Notes: a model not told the origin generated them from the sequence alone. 50,746 nt of DNA from an uncultured Bacteroidales bacterium (GCA_902787555.1 CADAGO010000017.1:1-50746), one strand, 5' to 3'; shown: positions 42,622 to 50,746, counted from the first letter of the stretch. Translations and numbers: made by a program.

Positions 42622-43989
42622 ATGCAACAGAATTTGAAATCCATATATTTTATCGGTGCGGGAGGCATTGGAATGAGTGCCTTGGTTCGCTATTTCCTCA
42701 CGAAGGGATATCACGTAGGAGGTTATGACCGTACTCCAAGTGAATTGACGGAGAAACTCATCAGCGAAGGTGCGCAAATCCATTACGAAGAGAATGTAGC
42801 ATCCATCCCTGCCTGCTTCAAGGAGAAAGAAAGCACATTGGTGGTATATACACCCGCCATTCCTGCTGAACACGCAGAACTGGTGTATTTCCGCGAGCGT
42901 GGCTTCGACCTGCAGAAACGTGCACAGGTGCTTGGCTTCCTTACTCAGGCACATAAGGGACTTTGTGTGGCTGGCACACACGGAAAGACCACTACCTCGA
43001 CCATGACTGCCCATCTGTTTCATCAATCCCATATTGACTGCAACGCTTTCCTGGGAGGCATTTCCAAAAACTACGGAACCAATTACATCCTGTCCGATAC
43101 GAGCGATTACGTAGTCATAGAGGCAGATGAGTTCGATCGTTCCTTCCATTGGCTGCGTCCTTATATGTCAGTTATCACAGCGACCGACCCCGACCATTTG
43201 GACATCTATGGCACCAAGGAGGCGTATTTAGACAGCTTCCGCCACTACACCTCTCTGATTCAGCAGGGTGGGGCACTCATCATTCATAAAGGATTGGAAA
43301 TGAAGGCCGACGTACAATCGGGTGTCCGTATATATGAATATGCCCGCACAGAGGGAGATTTCCATGCTGAGAACATCAGGATTGGACATGGAGAAATCGT
43401 GTTCGACTTTGTTACTCCTTCATCCACGATCAAGGATATCCAACTGGGTGTACCTGTCAGTATCAACATAGAGAACGGCATTGCTGCAATGGCACTTGCC
43501 TGGCTGAACGGGATGACCGACGACGAAATCCGAAAGGGAATGAAGTCGTTCAAGGGTGTAGACCGCAGGTTCGATTTCAAGATTAAAAACGACCACATGG
43601 TCTTTCTCAGCGATTATGCCCACCATCCAAACGAAATAGAACAGAGTGTGAAATCAATTCGCGAATTGTATCAGGACAAAAAGATTGCGGCTGTGTTCCA
43701 GCCCCATCTCTACACACGCACGCGCGATTTCTACAAAGAGTTTGCCGATAGCCTCTCGTTGTTAGATAAGGTTTACCTTTGCGATATCTATCCTGCTCGC
43801 GAAGCACCCATACCCGGAGTCACCAGCCAGCTCATCTACGATAATCTCCGACCTGGAATGGAGCGTCAGCTCATCCATAAGGAAGACGTGGTGAAATGTG
43901 TGGAGAACCGCGATTTCGATGTGCTGATACTCTTAGGAGCCGGTGATATTGAAGATTACGTACCACAGATAATTCAAGCCCTGTCATGA
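42622..43989 (+). CDS. murC: UDP-N-acetylmuramate:L-alanine ligase
   Basis: 455 residues. G-A-G-G-I-G-M-S in the N-terminal nucleotide fold, ATP site G-T-H-G-K-T-T-T, E-A-D-E-F-D-R-S-F central motif, and D-Y-A-H-H-P-N-E in the C-terminal domain. It adds the first stem residue, L-Ala. The TGA stop shares bases with the ftsQ ATG (ATGA), suggesting translational coupling. Confidence 0.95.
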   Translation: MQQNLKSIYFIGAGGIGMSALVRYFLTKGYHVGGYDRTPSELTEKLISEGAQIHYEENVASIPACFKEKESTLVVYTPAIPAEHAELVYFRERGFDLQKRAQVLGFLTQAHKGLCVAGTHGKTTTSTMTAHLFHQSHIDCNAFLGGISKNYGTNYILSDTSDYVVIEADEFDRSFHWLRPYMSVITATDPDHLDIYGTKEAYLDSFRHYTSLIQQGGALIIHKGLEMKADVQSGVRIYEYARTEGDFHAENIRIGHGEIVFDFVTPSSTIKDIQLGVPVSINIENGIAAMALAWLNGMTDDEIRKGMKSFKGVDRRFDFKIKNDHMVFLSDYAHHPNEIEQSVKSIRELYQDKKIAAVFQPHLYTRTRDFYKEFADSLSLLDKVYLCDIYPAREAPIPGVTSQLIYDNLRPGMERQLIHKEDVVKCVENRDFDVLILLGAGDIEDYVPQIIQALS

Positions 43990-44744
43990 TGCAACTGAAG
44001 AAAGGCATAACAATACTGATGGCCACAATCCTCTGTCTGGGGGTTGTTGCCTATGTGGTGTATGCCATGTTTGTGGCATCAACGCCATCACCCGAGGACC
44101 GATGCACGAAGATTGAACTGACGATTGAGCAGAACCGCCATGCAGGATTCATCACAAACGAAGTCATTGAGAGTGAGCTGCGCCATGCGGGTGTCTATCC
44201 GAAAGACCGTCTGATGACCGACATACGCACACGTGACATCGAGACAGTATTGGCGAAGAACGAGTTCATAGAAAGTGTGGAGTGCTACAAGACCGCCAAC
44301 AATGCTGTCAGTATCGACATCCGTCAGCGTACGCCTGTGATGTATGTCCTGCCCGATAATAGTAAAGGGTATTACATCGACTCATACGGGAAAGTCATCT
44401 CGAAAGTCAACTATCCCGTCAACCTGCCTGTAGCTACTGGAACGATTCCTCAGGCGTATGCCCAGAAGTATTTGTCGCAGTTTGGAGCGTTCATTGCGAA
44501 CAATGAGTTTTGGAACAGTCAGATTGAACAAATCCATGTCTCGATGAATGCCGATCGCGAACATATCATCGACCTTATTCCACGAGTAGGCGACCAGATC
44601 ATCCATCTGGGTCATGTGACGGGCTTCGAACGGAAACTGCATCGACTTATGGTGTTCTATGAGAGAGCGATGCCCGAAGTGGGGTGGAACAAGTATGCTT
44701 CTATCGATTTGGAATACGACGGTCAAATCATTTGCAAGAAATAA
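43986..44744 (+). CDS. ftsQ: FtsQ/DivIB-like division protein
   Basis: 252 residues: short cytoplasmic tail, one transmembrane helix (I-T-I-L-M-A-T-I-L-C-L-G-V-V-A-Y), then a periplasmic part with a POTRA-like first domain and a beta domain (S-I-D-I-R-Q-R-T-P-V-M-Y-V). FtsQ links the early Z-ring to the FtsLB and FtsWI complex. Called from topology and its place between murC and ftsA; overall identity to proteobacterial FtsQ would be low. Confidence 0.85.
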   Translation: MMQLKKGITILMATILCLGVVAYVVYAMFVASTPSPEDRCTKIELTIEQNRHAGFITNEVIESELRHAGVYPKDRLMTDIRTRDIETVLAKNEFIESVECYKTANNAVSIDIRQRTPVMYVLPDNSKGYYIDSYGKVISKVNYPVNLPVATGTIPQAYAQKYLSQFGAFIANNEFWNSQIEQIHVSMNADREHIIDLIPRVGDQIIHLGHVTGFERKLHRLMVFYERAMPEVGWNKYASIDLEYDGQIICKK

Positions 44745-44763
44745 AACAAAATAAGAACAGAAT

Positions 44764-46377
44764 ATGGGAGAACAAGAAACAATTATCGTAGCCATCGAAC
44801 TGGGTTCATCGAAGATAGCTGGCATCGCTGGAAAGATGAAGGACGGAACCATGCAGATTATGGCTTACGCAGAAGACAAGACTACCGACTGTGTGAAGCG
44901 GGGAGTGGTTTACAACATTGAGAAAACGACCCAAAGCATCAAGACAGTCGTAAGCAAGTTGGAGGCGGCGCTCAAGATGAAGATCACTCGCACCTACATC
45001 GGATTAGGCGGCCAGTCGGTACGGGCGGTGAAAAGCGTGGTACAGAAAAACATGCTGACACCTACGTATATCAACCAGATACACATCGACGACATCACTG
45101 ATGAGAGCCACGCAGTACCCTATGATGATTACGAGCTGATAGGCTACTTTACACAGGAGTTCGTCATCGACACCAATGTGGCAGCCGACCCTGTGGGCAT
45201 CATGGGAACAAACATTGAGGGTAAGTTCCTGAATGTCATTGCTAACAGTCGCTTGCGTCACAACATCAAGACAAGTTTCGAGAATCTGGGACTCGATATT
45301 GCCGACTATCACCTTTCTGCCTTCGTATTGGCAAACAGTGTCCTTACCGATGCTGAGAAACGTTCGGGTACGGCACTCATTGACTTCGGAGCAGGAACCA
45401 CAACGATTACGGTACTGAAAAACAATATCGTACGGCAAATCATCACGCTGCCTATCGGTATTAATAACATCCGTCAGGACTTGTGCGACCTGCAAATCGA
45501 ACCCGCTGAGGCCGATCAGGTGCTGCTCACCTATGCCGATGCAACGGTAGACAAGCGTGCTGCCGATGAAAACGAGCCAGAGCCAACCTACACCACATCC
45601 GACGGACGTTCCATCGAGCTGTCAACCATCCACCAGATAATCGACGCGCGCTTGCAGGAAATACTCATGAATGTGGAAAATCAGCTTCACAATTCCGACT
45701 ATGCCGACAAACTTCTGGGCGGTGTAGTTATCACTGGTGGCGGAGCCAATATTCCTAACATCGACAAGGCATGTATCAACACCTTGAAAGTCGATAAGGT
45801 GAGAGTGGCGAAAAAAGTCATACCACAACTCATCAAGAACAGCGACATCACATCACTTTCGCTCGAGAGTCCTACTACTTGTACTATCGTATCGCTCCTG
45901 CTGGCTGGCAACGAGAACTGTGTGGGCGAGGAATACAACGGACCTGATATCTTTACTGAAAACGAGAAAAGCAAAGAGATATCCGACAAGAAAGAGGCTA
46001 ATGCCAAACAGCAACAGATAGAGGACGATGCACTGGCATATATCGAAAACATCAAGAGTCAGTTGCGTGAAAACATCTTGAAGCTGCAGCAAACCGGCAA
46101 GCAACTCAACGATGACGAGACGAACAAGAAACTGCGTGCGGCTGTCGAAACATTCATCAGCGAAGCACGGAACATCATCACGGAAGACTTCAGCAAAAAC
46201 AAGGATATTCTCGTTGATAAAGACAAGTACCGTCAGTCACTTCGAGAGGCAGAAACACTCATCACTAAGTGCGATGAAGAAGCTGACAACCTCGAAACCC
46301 TACTGAAGGACATCGTGAAGAAAAACAGTATCTTCGGAAAGATGAACCGATGGATAGAAGATATTCTGAAAGAATAG
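44764..46377 (+). CDS. ftsA: FtsA, actin-like Z-ring anchor with long C-terminal extension
   Basis: 537 residues. Actin-like core with phosphate 1 motif (A-I-E-L-G-S-S-K-I), phosphate 2 (I-D-F-G-A-G-T-T-T) and the adenosine motif G-G-V-V-I-T-G-G-G-A-N. The core ends near residue 398. It is followed by about 125 mostly charged, heptad-like residues (K-E-I-S-D-K-K-E-A-N-A-K-Q-Q-Q onward), then an amphipathic last helix (F-G-K-M-N-R-W-I-E-D-I-L-K-E) that should bind the membrane. The E. coli protein is 420 residues, so the coiled-coil-like spacer is the notable feature. FtsA tethers FtsZ and recruits later proteins. Confidence 0.92.
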   Translation: MGEQETIIVAIELGSSKIAGIAGKMKDGTMQIMAYAEDKTTDCVKRGVVYNIEKTTQSIKTVVSKLEAALKMKITRTYIGLGGQSVRAVKSVVQKNMLTPTYINQIHIDDITDESHAVPYDDYELIGYFTQEFVIDTNVAADPVGIMGTNIEGKFLNVIANSRLRHNIKTSFENLGLDIADYHLSAFVLANSVLTDAEKRSGTALIDFGAGTTTITVLKNNIVRQIITLPIGINNIRQDLCDLQIEPAEADQVLLTYADATVDKRAADENEPEPTYTTSDGRSIELSTIHQIIDARLQEILMNVENQLHNSDYADKLLGGVVITGGGANIPNIDKACINTLKVDKVRVAKKVIPQLIKNSDITSLSLESPTTCTIVSLLLAGNENCVGEEYNGPDIFTENEKSKEISDKKEANAKQQQIEDDALAYIENIKSQLRENILKLQQTGKQLNDDETNKKLRAAVETFISEARNIITEDFSKNKDILVDKDKYRQSLREAETLITKCDEEADNLETLLKDIVKKNSIFGKMNRWIEDILKE

Positions 46378-46398
46378 GTTATAGAACAAATTACCAAC

Positions 46399-46431
46399 CT
46401 ATTAAGCCATTAAGCAACTAAGCAATTAAAC
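46399..46431 (+). repeat. short degenerate octamer repeat before ftsZ
   Basis: About four units of the type ATTAAGCC, ATTAAGCA, ACTAAGCA, ATTAAAC, the same family as the 173-bp array at 11450-11622. It lies between ftsA and ftsZ, just before the ftsZ start. Confidence 0.55.
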
Positions 46432-46443
46432 GAACAACGATAT

Positions 46444-47754
46444 ATGATGGATAATGTAGAATTCAGTTTTCCGCAAGGGAAAACCAGTATCATAAAAGTC
46501 ATTGGTGTAGGCGGTGGAGGATGCAATGCAGTCAACAATATGTTCAGCAAAGGCATTCATGATGTGGCATTCGTCGTATGCAACACCGACAACAAAGCTC
46601 TCAACGACTCTCCAGTTCCTGCCAAACTGCAATTGGGCAAGGATGGTCTAGGAGCAGGAAACGACCCTGCAGCAGGTCAGAAAGCTGCAGAGGAAACACT
46701 CGACGAAGTGAAAACGATGCTGAGCGATGGCACGAAGATGGTGTTCATCACAGCTGGTATGGGTGGTGGAACAGGTACGGGTGCAGCACCTGTCATTGCT
46801 AAGACAGCTAAGGATATGGGCATCCTTACCGTGGGTATCGTCACCATTCCCTTCCGATGGGAAGGAGTCAAGAAAATCGATAAGGCACTCGACGGTGTGG
46901 AAGAGATGAGCAAGAATGTCGATGCACTCCTGGTTATTAACAACGAGCGTCTGCGCGACATCTATCCGGAACTTACCGTGCTCGATGCCTTCGCAAAGGC
47001 TGATGAGACACTCTGCAACGCAGCTCGCAGCATAGCAGAAATCATCACCATGCACGGTATCATTAACCTCGACTTCAAGGATGTGAAGACCGTTCTCCAA
47101 GATGGAGGTGTGGCCATCATGAGTACAGGCTACGGAAGTGGCGACGGACGTATCACCAAAGCCATCAACGATGCACTCCACTCACCACTGCTCAACAACA
47201 ACGATATCTACAACTCACAGAAGATACTGCTGCATATCGCCTTCTGTGGCGATGATTCTGAAGGTTCTCCAAGCCTTATGATGGAAGAGATGGGCGAGAT
47301 TCATGAGTTTATGGAAAAGATGCAGACAGCCGATATCGTAGAAACCAAGTGGGGACTCTCTGTCGATGCCTCGCTGAAAGAGAAGGTGAAAGTCACGATT
47401 CTTGCCACAGGTTTTGGCGTGCAGGACATCAATACTAGCGAGATGACCGACCGCATGAACCAGCGGGCAGAGAACGAACGCAAGCGCATGGCGGAGCGCA
47501 CAGAGAAAGACATAGAAAACGAAATACGCCGACGCAACGTCTATGGTGACAATAACAAGGGCGGGTCGATACGCAAGTTCACCTACTGCTATGTCTTCAA
47601 AGATGAAGACCTTGACAACGACGATGTTATCAGTATGGTAGAGACCATTCCTACCTACCGGCGCAAGCGCGAAGACATCCGACTCATCAGCGACCGCTCC
47701 AATACCATCGGGGCATCAGCTCCGGCAGCAGGGTCGGTCATCAGCTTTACCTGA
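46444..47754 (+). CDS. ftsZ: FtsZ, tubulin-like division GTPase
   Basis: 436 residues. G-V-G-G-G-G-C-N-A-V near the N-terminus, the tubulin signature G-G-G-T-G-T-G-A-A-P, and the T7 region N-L-D-F-K-D-V. After the GTPase domain comes an Arg/Glu-rich linker, then E-T-I-P-T-Y-R-R-K-R, which may be the equivalent of the conserved C-terminal peptide (I-P-x-F-L-R) that binds FtsA; it is followed by an unusual 30-residue tail ending S-V-I-S-F-T. FtsZ polymerises into the Z-ring. Last gene of the cluster; its stop is 6 bp from the stop of the convergent methyltransferase gene, leaving no room for a separate terminator. Confidence 0.95.
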   Translation: MMDNVEFSFPQGKTSIIKVIGVGGGGCNAVNNMFSKGIHDVAFVVCNTDNKALNDSPVPAKLQLGKDGLGAGNDPAAGQKAAEETLDEVKTMLSDGTKMVFITAGMGGGTGTGAAPVIAKTAKDMGILTVGIVTIPFRWEGVKKIDKALDGVEEMSKNVDALLVINNERLRDIYPELTVLDAFAKADETLCNAARSIAEIITMHGIINLDFKDVKTVLQDGGVAIMSTGYGSGDGRITKAINDALHSPLLNNNDIYNSQKILLHIAFCGDDSEGSPSLMMEEMGEIHEFMEKMQTADIVETKWGLSVDASLKEKVKVTILATGFGVQDINTSEMTDRMNQRAENERKRMAERTEKDIENEIRRRNVYGDNNKGGSIRKFTYCYVFKDEDLDNDDVISMVETIPTYRRKREDIRLISDRSNTIGASAPAAGSVISFT

Positions 47755-47760
47755 TCGCCC

Positions 47761-49050
47761 TCACACATCACGCTCCATTACCAGCACCACCTTGCGCCCA
47801 TCAGCCAAGGTGGTAGCCACAAGATAGGCAGATCCTCCATCAGCCAGACGGAATCGCCTACGCAGTTCAGCCACTGAGGCAGGGAAGTTTCTCACAGAGA
47901 TATTCGCCTGTTGCAGTTGGCTGATTTGTTTTATGGTCTGTTTATTGACCGGCAGTACATCGTTCACCCTGAACCTGCGCCCGGGAAAGTCTTCAATCCG
48001 GTTTGGTGATGTGTACAGATGGCTGTTGGGATGCAACTTCTCAAGCTGGTAGTGCTGAGCCAGCAGGCGAAACGGGCAGGCTTTCATCAGCGAAGCGTTC
48101 GGCTCGTACAGATACCTGTCCACCTCGTTCGTGTACATACATTGAGCCTCCTGCTCCTGCGCACGGGTGAAACTGAATCGTTGGGTACACCCTGAGCCTG
48201 TCGAATGGGTACATCCTGAGCCTGCCGAAGGAATACCATCACTTGTGATGTTCACACAATGAATGACAGGATCGGTAAACTGTTCTACACCCTGAGCCTG
48301 TCGAATGGGTACACCTACCGCTAATCCCTGTAACACGATAAGAATTTCCTTGCACTCGCCACCCACACTCACCACATGAATCTCCTTCACTCCCTCCAAC
48401 TGCCTCTCTGCTGAGGCGATATCCAGCATTGGCGACAATTTGATCATCACTACGTCAGCTACGGCCAATAACTGTTGGTTGAGGGCACACACATCGGGCG
48501 TGCAGTCATTGATAGCGACAGTTTTCCGGCCGTTCGCATCACGACGGGCAGGATCTATCAACACTAAGTTCTGGTGAGGGAGATGATTCAGCATGTCCGT
48601 GCAATCTGCATGAACCACCTCAAAATCCTTCAGTCCCAGTAGAGGAAAGTTATGTCGTGCCAAGTCACAGAGATCAGCCCGCTGTTCCACATACGTTAGA
48701 TGCTGGAACCAGCGCCCCATCATCACTGCATCGACACCAAAACCGCCTGTCAGGTCGGTCATCGAATGGAGGTGATTGTTTCCGTTATAGTTCGCTCTCA
48801 CCAGCGAAGCCTTGTATTCAGCCGTCAGTTGCGACGAACATTGTTCCAAGGGTAAGTGCTCAGGAAATACGATATCCTCTGTCTGTGCCCATAGAGGCAG
48901 TTTCTTTTCCGCTATCTGCCATCCACGAATCTGCACAAGTGCAGCACGCATATCCATGTCTGGATCATGCGCAGCATGCAACGCCAACTCGTTCACGTCA
49001 TCGTGGCGATGCTCCTTTATCCATTGATTAATATCAAGCACTTTCCTCAT
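47761..49050 (-). CDS. SAM-dependent methyltransferase with THUMP-like domain
   Basis: 429 residues from the ATG at 49050; the open frame continues upstream but across the promoter. An N-terminal helical domain precedes a class I methyltransferase fold: D-L-T-G-G-F-G-V-D (SAM loop), Y-V-E-Q at the next strand, H-A-D-C-T-D and the catalytic-type L-I-D-P-A-R-R. The C-terminal part contains the THUMP-like region around F-P-G-R-R-F-R-V. Probably an RNA methyltransferase; the target is unknown. Around residues 240-290 the coding sequence contains three repeat insertions giving R-Q-A-Q-G-V-E-Q and two S-x-G-S-G-C-T units, which look foreign to the fold. Confidence 0.75.
   Translation of the reverse strand: MRKVLDINQWIKEHRHDDVNELALHAAHDPDMDMRAALVQIRGWQIAEKKLPLWAQTEDIVFPEHLPLEQCSSQLTAEYKASLVRANYNGNNHLHSMTDLTGGFGVDAVMMGRWFQHLTYVEQRADLCDLARHNFPLLGLKDFEVVHADCTDMLNHLPHQNLVLIDPARRDANGRKTVAINDCTPDVCALNQQLLAVADVVMIKLSPMLDIASAERQLEGVKEIHVVSVGGECKEILIVLQGLAVGVPIRQAQGVEQFTDPVIHCVNITSDGIPSAGSGCTHSTGSGCTQRFSFTRAQEQEAQCMYTNEVDRYLYEPNASLMKACPFRLLAQHYQLEKLHPNSHLYTSPNRIEDFPGRRFRVNDVLPVNKQTIKQISQLQQANISVRNFPASVAELRRRFRLADGGSAYLVATTLADGRKVVLVMERDV
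48191..48305. repeat. three CCTGAGCCTGTCGAA repeats inside the methyltransferase gene
   Basis: Copies at 48191-48205, 48215-48230 (one base changed: CCTGAGCCTGCCGAAG) and 48291-48305. On the coding strand these read TTCGACAGGCTCAGG, a short repeat seen across many unrelated bacterial genomes. They are translated in two different frames yet leave the ORF open. Confidence 0.75.
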
Positions 49051-49059
49051 ACGATTTTG

Positions 49060-49067
49060 CAAAGATA
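49060..49067 (-). promoter_or_regulatory. -7 box of the methyltransferase gene
   Basis: TATCTTTG on the minus strand only 9 bp before the ATG at 49050, so the mRNA would be leaderless or nearly so. It also decides against the longer upstream start. Confidence 0.55.
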
Positions 49068-49094
49068 ATGCTTTTTTCTCATTCCACCAAATAA

Positions 49095-49277
49095 TTATAT
49101 AGTTAGAGTTTCGCAAGCTCCACTTATTAGGCTCTGAAGATTTGACCTTTGACTTTCGTCCAAAATGCTCCCGCTCTTATCGGTTTGGAACACAAATTTG
49201 ACACCTCTTTGTGCCTGCTAGGCATGCAGCGATATGCAGGCACTGATGACAAGTGCAATTGTGAATAGTTTCTTCAT
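49095..49277 (-). pseudogene. secreted-protein gene remnant with stop after the signal peptide
   Basis: From ATG at 49277 the frame reads MKKLFTIALVISACISLHA, a good signal peptide, then TAG (49218-49220). It continues in frame as Q-A-Q-R-G-V-K-F-V-F for about 40 residues to a TAA at 49095. Looks like the decayed start of a secreted-protein gene; its family cannot be told. Confidence 0.45.
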
Positions 49278-49299
49278 TGTTTATTCTCTAATGTTTTTA

Positions 49300-49923
49300 T
49301 TATTTGTTCATTTTCTGCTTTCTTGCTTTTGGCTTCCAAGCCCACTTATGTGAAAGAATCCAGTTCTTCGTTAAGAAATCATTAGAGCCAGAATATGGAT
49401 AGAAAGATAGAATACCCCCATCCTTTTGCCTACTTTTAGGTATTCTGGGTGGATCTGTGAAGTCAAGGTAGTTAAGAAAAAAAATCCAATTCTCATAAAC
49501 GCTACTCTCTAAGATATGAAGTCTCTTGTCTTTAGATATTTTATAAGAGTAGTGAAGTATTTTATTCTCACTCATCCATGATCGGTCAACATACTGGGCT
49601 TCTATTGTATCATTTACGATTCTATACAATCCCCAAATTAACTTGTCCTGAAATATTGGCTCATCGAAGTATATTTCTCCCCTAACTATAGCCGGTGCAA
49701 TATTTTGGAGCAGAATACATGATATACCATCTTTGTAAAAAATGACACTCAACGTCGTATCATGAGCGTAATAACCATCAATCCGAATGAGACTTTCAAT
49801 CCCAGACTCTTCTCCATCATAACGCATAGAAAAATGACTCGGTCGGAATGCCTTGTCAAGAAAGCCGCACGATATCAATCCAACAATGATGCAGAGTAGT
49901 AATATGCCATCAATCTTCTTCAT
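49300..49923 (-). CDS. lipoprotein, unknown, paralogue of its upstream neighbour
   Basis: 207 residues with a lipobox L-I-S-C after MKKIDGILLLCIIVGLIS. The front half contains R-I-D-G-Y-Y-A-H-D-T-T-L-S-V-I-F-Y-K-D-G, matching H-G-G-Y-Y-S-N-D and A-I-F-Y-P-D-G in the next gene; both continue with a W-G-x-Y motif, and both end with a W-x-K-rich basic tail. Not recognised as a named family. The start overlaps the end of the upstream paralogue by 14 bp, so they are one operon. Confidence 0.6.
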   Translation of the reverse strand: MKKIDGILLLCIIVGLISCGFLDKAFRPSHFSMRYDGEESGIESLIRIDGYYAHDTTLSVIFYKDGISCILLQNIAPAIVRGEIYFDEPIFQDKLIWGLYRIVNDTIEAQYVDRSWMSENKILHYSYKISKDKRLHILESSVYENWIFFLNYLDFTDPPRIPKSRQKDGGILSFYPYSGSNDFLTKNWILSHKWAWKPKARKQKMNK

Positions 49924-50560
49924 AGCAGAACCTCAGATTTTTGTTCGACTTATATTTCTTCTTAAATGTTTTATAAGCGTTCTTGTCTTTCCAATACCAT
50001 TTTTTCATTTTAAGCCAATAAGCGGGCTTGACCATATTATCTAACCGATGAAATGACAAGACAAGAGAATCGGGATTTTGGTATAGCTCTTTATAATCCA
50101 TCGGCATGAAGAACTTGTCGCCTTCATAATTGTAAACAACCAAGGTGGAATCCGTCTTGACTGCATAATGAGAACGACGTAGTTCATACCACCATCCTAT
50201 ATGATTTACAATCTGTGTCTTTATCTTTTGGCCGTTTATGTGATAGACACCCCAGTTTGCGCTATAATAAATATACTTATCAAATAAATCTGATCTCAAT
50301 GCAGAATCCTTCTCCTCCATGATGTTCATTTCCATCAAAGAACCATCAGGATAAAAAATCGCGACATAACCATAAGCATCATTGCTGTAGTATCCTCCAT
50401 GTTGTATCATACCTGTTTCAGGAGCTGTTCCTTCATAATAATATGAAAAATACTTAGGCTGTCCATAGAAAAGCTCAGTGTTACCTATAACACACGACAA
50501 AAGTGTCATTAAAACAAAAAAGACACATTGAATTGGAATTATTTTAATCTTTCTCACCAT
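49910..50560 (-). CDS. lipoprotein, unknown, tandem paralogue
   Basis: 216 residues with a lipobox L-L-S-C near residue 22 (signal I-Q-C-V-F-F-V-L-M-T-L). Shares Y-x-G, G-G-Y-Y, I-F-Y-x-D-G and W-G-V-Y blocks with the downstream gene. The C-terminus is strongly basic and aromatic (W-L-K-M-K-K-W-Y-W-K-D-K). Function unknown; tandem lipoprotein paralogues of this size in Bacteroidota are often surface or immunity-type proteins, but nothing here shows that. The base composition appears more AT-rich than the dcw cluster. Confidence 0.6.
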   Translation of the reverse strand: MVRKIKIIPIQCVFFVLMTLLSCVIGNTELFYGQPKYFSYYYEGTAPETGMIQHGGYYSNDAYGYVAIFYPDGSLMEMNIMEEKDSALRSDLFDKYIYYSANWGVYHINGQKIKTQIVNHIGWWYELRRSHYAVKTDSTLVVYNYEGDKFFMPMDYKELYQNPDSLVLSFHRLDNMVKPAYWLKMKKWYWKDKNAYKTFKKKYKSNKNLRFCYEED

Positions 50561-50633
50561 TATCGTATATATTATATTAACGTGAGTTCGACGAAACTTT
50601 AGTTCGACGGAGTCAATTATAATTCATTGAAAA

Positions 50634-50665
50634 TTTGGTAATTAGCAATATTTTCAGTACCTTTG
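50634..50665 (+). promoter_or_regulatory. promoter of the right-edge transposase
   Basis: TTTG (50634-50637), 20-bp spacer, TACCTTTG (50658-50665): full Bacteroidota consensus. Upstream, AGTTCGACG occurs twice (50585-50593 and 50601-50609) and may belong to the element end. Confidence 0.6.
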
Positions 50666-50705
50666 CAGTGACGAAACAACAAATGTTCACTAAAAGATAT
50701 CGCTA

Positions 50706-50746
50706 ATGTTTACCGAGGACAAAGTTACAGAAATTTTTTGTATGGC
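50706..50746 (+). CDS. partial transposase (IS982-like), N-terminus only
   Basis: Thirteen codons to the window edge, MFTEDKVTEIFCM. The D-K-V-T-E-I-F-C start is one I associate with Bacteroidota IS982-type transposases, but so little is visible that the family is tentative. It has its own strong promoter 40 bp upstream. Confidence 0.45.
   Translation, partial: MFTEDKVTEIFCM

Overview
The window looks like a chromosomal segment of a Bacteroidota species close to Prevotella. Most genes are preceded by the Bacteroidota -7 promoter box TAnnTTTG, Shine-Dalgarno sequences are mostly absent, several products are Bacteroidota-type lipoproteins, and a full division and cell-wall (dcw) cluster of the Bacteroidales type fills 31.7-47.8 kb. 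The species assignment is inference; no rRNA or tRNA gene was seen.

Region by region. 1-0.33 kb: the edge of an IS3-like element running off the left end. 0.35-5.8 kb: a small glycan-utilisation island with two alpha/beta-fold esterases or hydrolases, a membrane-spanning one-component AraC regulator with a propeller-like sensor, and a GH53 endo-galactanase. A near-identical 72-bp element lies in front of both the esterase operon and the galactanase gene, so these are probably one regulon. 6.05-8.98 kb: an IS1595-type transposon with two tiers of perfect inverted repeats and three AT-rich passenger genes of unknown function. 9.2-14.5 kb: a VanX-type dipeptidase and a DUF3943 outer-membrane protein, a 173-bp array of an 8-bp repeat, then an operon of an NAD-dependent epimerase, a PAP2/inositolphosphorylceramide-synthase-like protein and PdxB. 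14.6-18.4 kb: a beta-helix protein with a long Gly-rich insert, a strongly structured RNA candidate, and a repeat lipoprotein. 18.9-21.3 kb: a chimeric ORF in which the rear part of a GH51 arabinofuranosidase is joined to an unrelated N-terminus.

21.4-27.2 kb: an RND efflux operon (membrane-fusion protein, pump, outer-membrane factor). 27.4-31.4 kb: an operon of a Tat-exported aldo/keto reductase with Fe-S motifs, an outer-membrane beta-barrel and PriA. 31.6-47.8 kb: mraZ (with three MraZ boxes in front), rsmH, ftsL-like, ftsI, murE, mraY, murD, ftsW, murG, murC, ftsQ, ftsA, ftsZ, all on the plus strand with short gaps or overlaps. Together these make the muropeptide precursor, carry it across the membrane and build the septum. 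47.8-50.7 kb: a SAM-dependent methyltransferase whose coding sequence has taken up three copies of a widespread palindromic repeat, a broken signal-peptide gene, two tandem paralogous lipoproteins, and the first codons of another transposase.

The most interesting items are the shared 72-bp regulatory element, the cargo-carrying transposon, the rod-shaped RNA at 16.85-17.0 kb with a competing terminator-like pairing, and the GH51 chimera.
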